Below are positions 63,861 through 64,000 of a stretch of 64,000 nt of DNA, in pieces. The notes beneath the pieces were generated by a model, which saw nothing but the letters and a program-made list of their open reading frames with translations, did no database searches and was not told where the DNA came from. The translations under genes and the position numbers were made by a program. This DNA comes from Duganella sp. CF517. Lineage in GTDB: Bacteria; Pseudomonadota; Gammaproteobacteria; Burkholderiales; Burkholderiaceae_D. How positions within the stretch are numbered: position 1 is the stretch's first letter; each line of letters begins with the position of its first letter. Location of the stretch: NCBI RefSeq assembly GCF_900110275.1, contig NZ_FODC01000005.1, forward strand, positions 62,001-126,000, written 5' to 3'.

Positions 63861-64000
63861 ACCGGCGAGCTGCTGTTGGTGGTCAGCGCGGCGGGCTTGA
63901 GCGCCTGCAGCCAGGTGCGCATGCGGCCGGCATCGGCGGTACGCGATTGCTTGCCCTTGGAATCGAGGAACACCATGATCACCGAACGGCCTTCGATGAC
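63842..64000 (-). CDS. D-alanyl-D-alanine endopeptidase (PbpG-like), C-terminal end only
   Basis: The last 52 codons of a minus-strand gene are visible; the rest lies beyond 64000. The frame includes SVIMVFLDSKGKQSRTADAG and MRTWLQAL, typical of the end of S11 family D-Ala-D-Ala carboxypeptidases/endopeptidases (PBP7/8, PbpG). These cut cross-links in peptidoglycan. It ends with a short tail (SSSPVYSTGM) and overlaps the iclR-type stop. The subfamily call rests on a short segment. Confidence 0.65.
   Translation of the reverse strand, partial: VIEGRSVIMVFLDSKGKQSRTADAGRMRTWLQALKPAALTTNSSSPVYSTGM

Overview
This window is high-GC DNA with dense coding. Protein sequences and gene orders fit a betaproteobacterium of the Oxalobacteraceae (Massilia / Duganella / Janthinobacterium group). 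Support includes a CqsA/LqsS/LqsR-type (JQS) quorum-sensing locus, the rluC-gph-Rieske-S49 block next to rne, tonB-exbB-exbD-exbD-TPR, and ribF-ileS-lspA-coaBC-dut. The genus is inferred, not proven. Most of the window is ordinary chromosomal core. I see no phage, integrase, insertion sequence, CRISPR array or rRNA.

Layout. 1-1444: rsuA with an overlapping, truncated FAH-family gene. 1548-1986: an FNR-box promoter, a small unknown ORF and a terminator inside the end of that ORF. 2223-5317: rluC, a HAD phosphatase, a Rieske protein and an S49 peptidase on the minus strand. 5318-6033: a long rne leader with a 15-bp perfect hairpin and a 16-bp palindrome. 6034-9202: rne and its terminator. 9312-12364: moaA and a MobA-MoeA fusion for molybdenum cofactor synthesis. 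12373-17444: minus-strand run of cqsA, truncated haemoglobin, rmuC and a CoA transferase. 17611-19906: the divergent sensor kinase and response regulator. A perfect FNR box (17524-17537) lies between the two arms. 19952-23532: a large FtsX-type permease and an adenine deaminase.

24088-28943: the stress operon prkA-yeaH-spoVR, with its own sigma70-like promoter and a structured leader. 29462-33360: TonB energy transduction (tonB, exbB, two exbD) plus a TPR protein, with a CRP-like site upstream. 33541-39758: ribF-ileS-lspA-coaBC-dut. 39778-46416: a degenerate M48-like lipoprotein, a secreted small protein, a 45-aa membrane protein, xdhC, a DMT exporter, an AlkA-type glycosylase, an accD-like gene and a MerR regulator. 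46543-46619: initiator tRNA-Met. 46794-51039: Nudix, aat, bpt, pyrD and an aldo/keto reductase. aat and bpt together form the bacterial N-degron leucylation pair.

51040-51237: a compact set of two tandem repeats facing two inverted tandem repeats, followed by a TonB-dependent receptor and a chemoreceptor. 55481-62495: sulfate assimilation on the minus strand, sbp first, then hydrolase, peroxiredoxin and TauE genes, then cysT-cysW-cysA-cysB. The window ends with dgkA, an iclR-type regulator and the 3' end of a D-Ala-D-Ala endopeptidase gene.

The most notable theme is oxygen. Two perfect TTGATNNNNATCAA boxes occur in this window, one before the small transcript near 1.6 kb and one in the quorum-sensing divergent promoter. 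The signal synthase gene is also followed on the same strand by a truncated haemoglobin gene. Oxygen control of this quorum system is an inference from sequence only.
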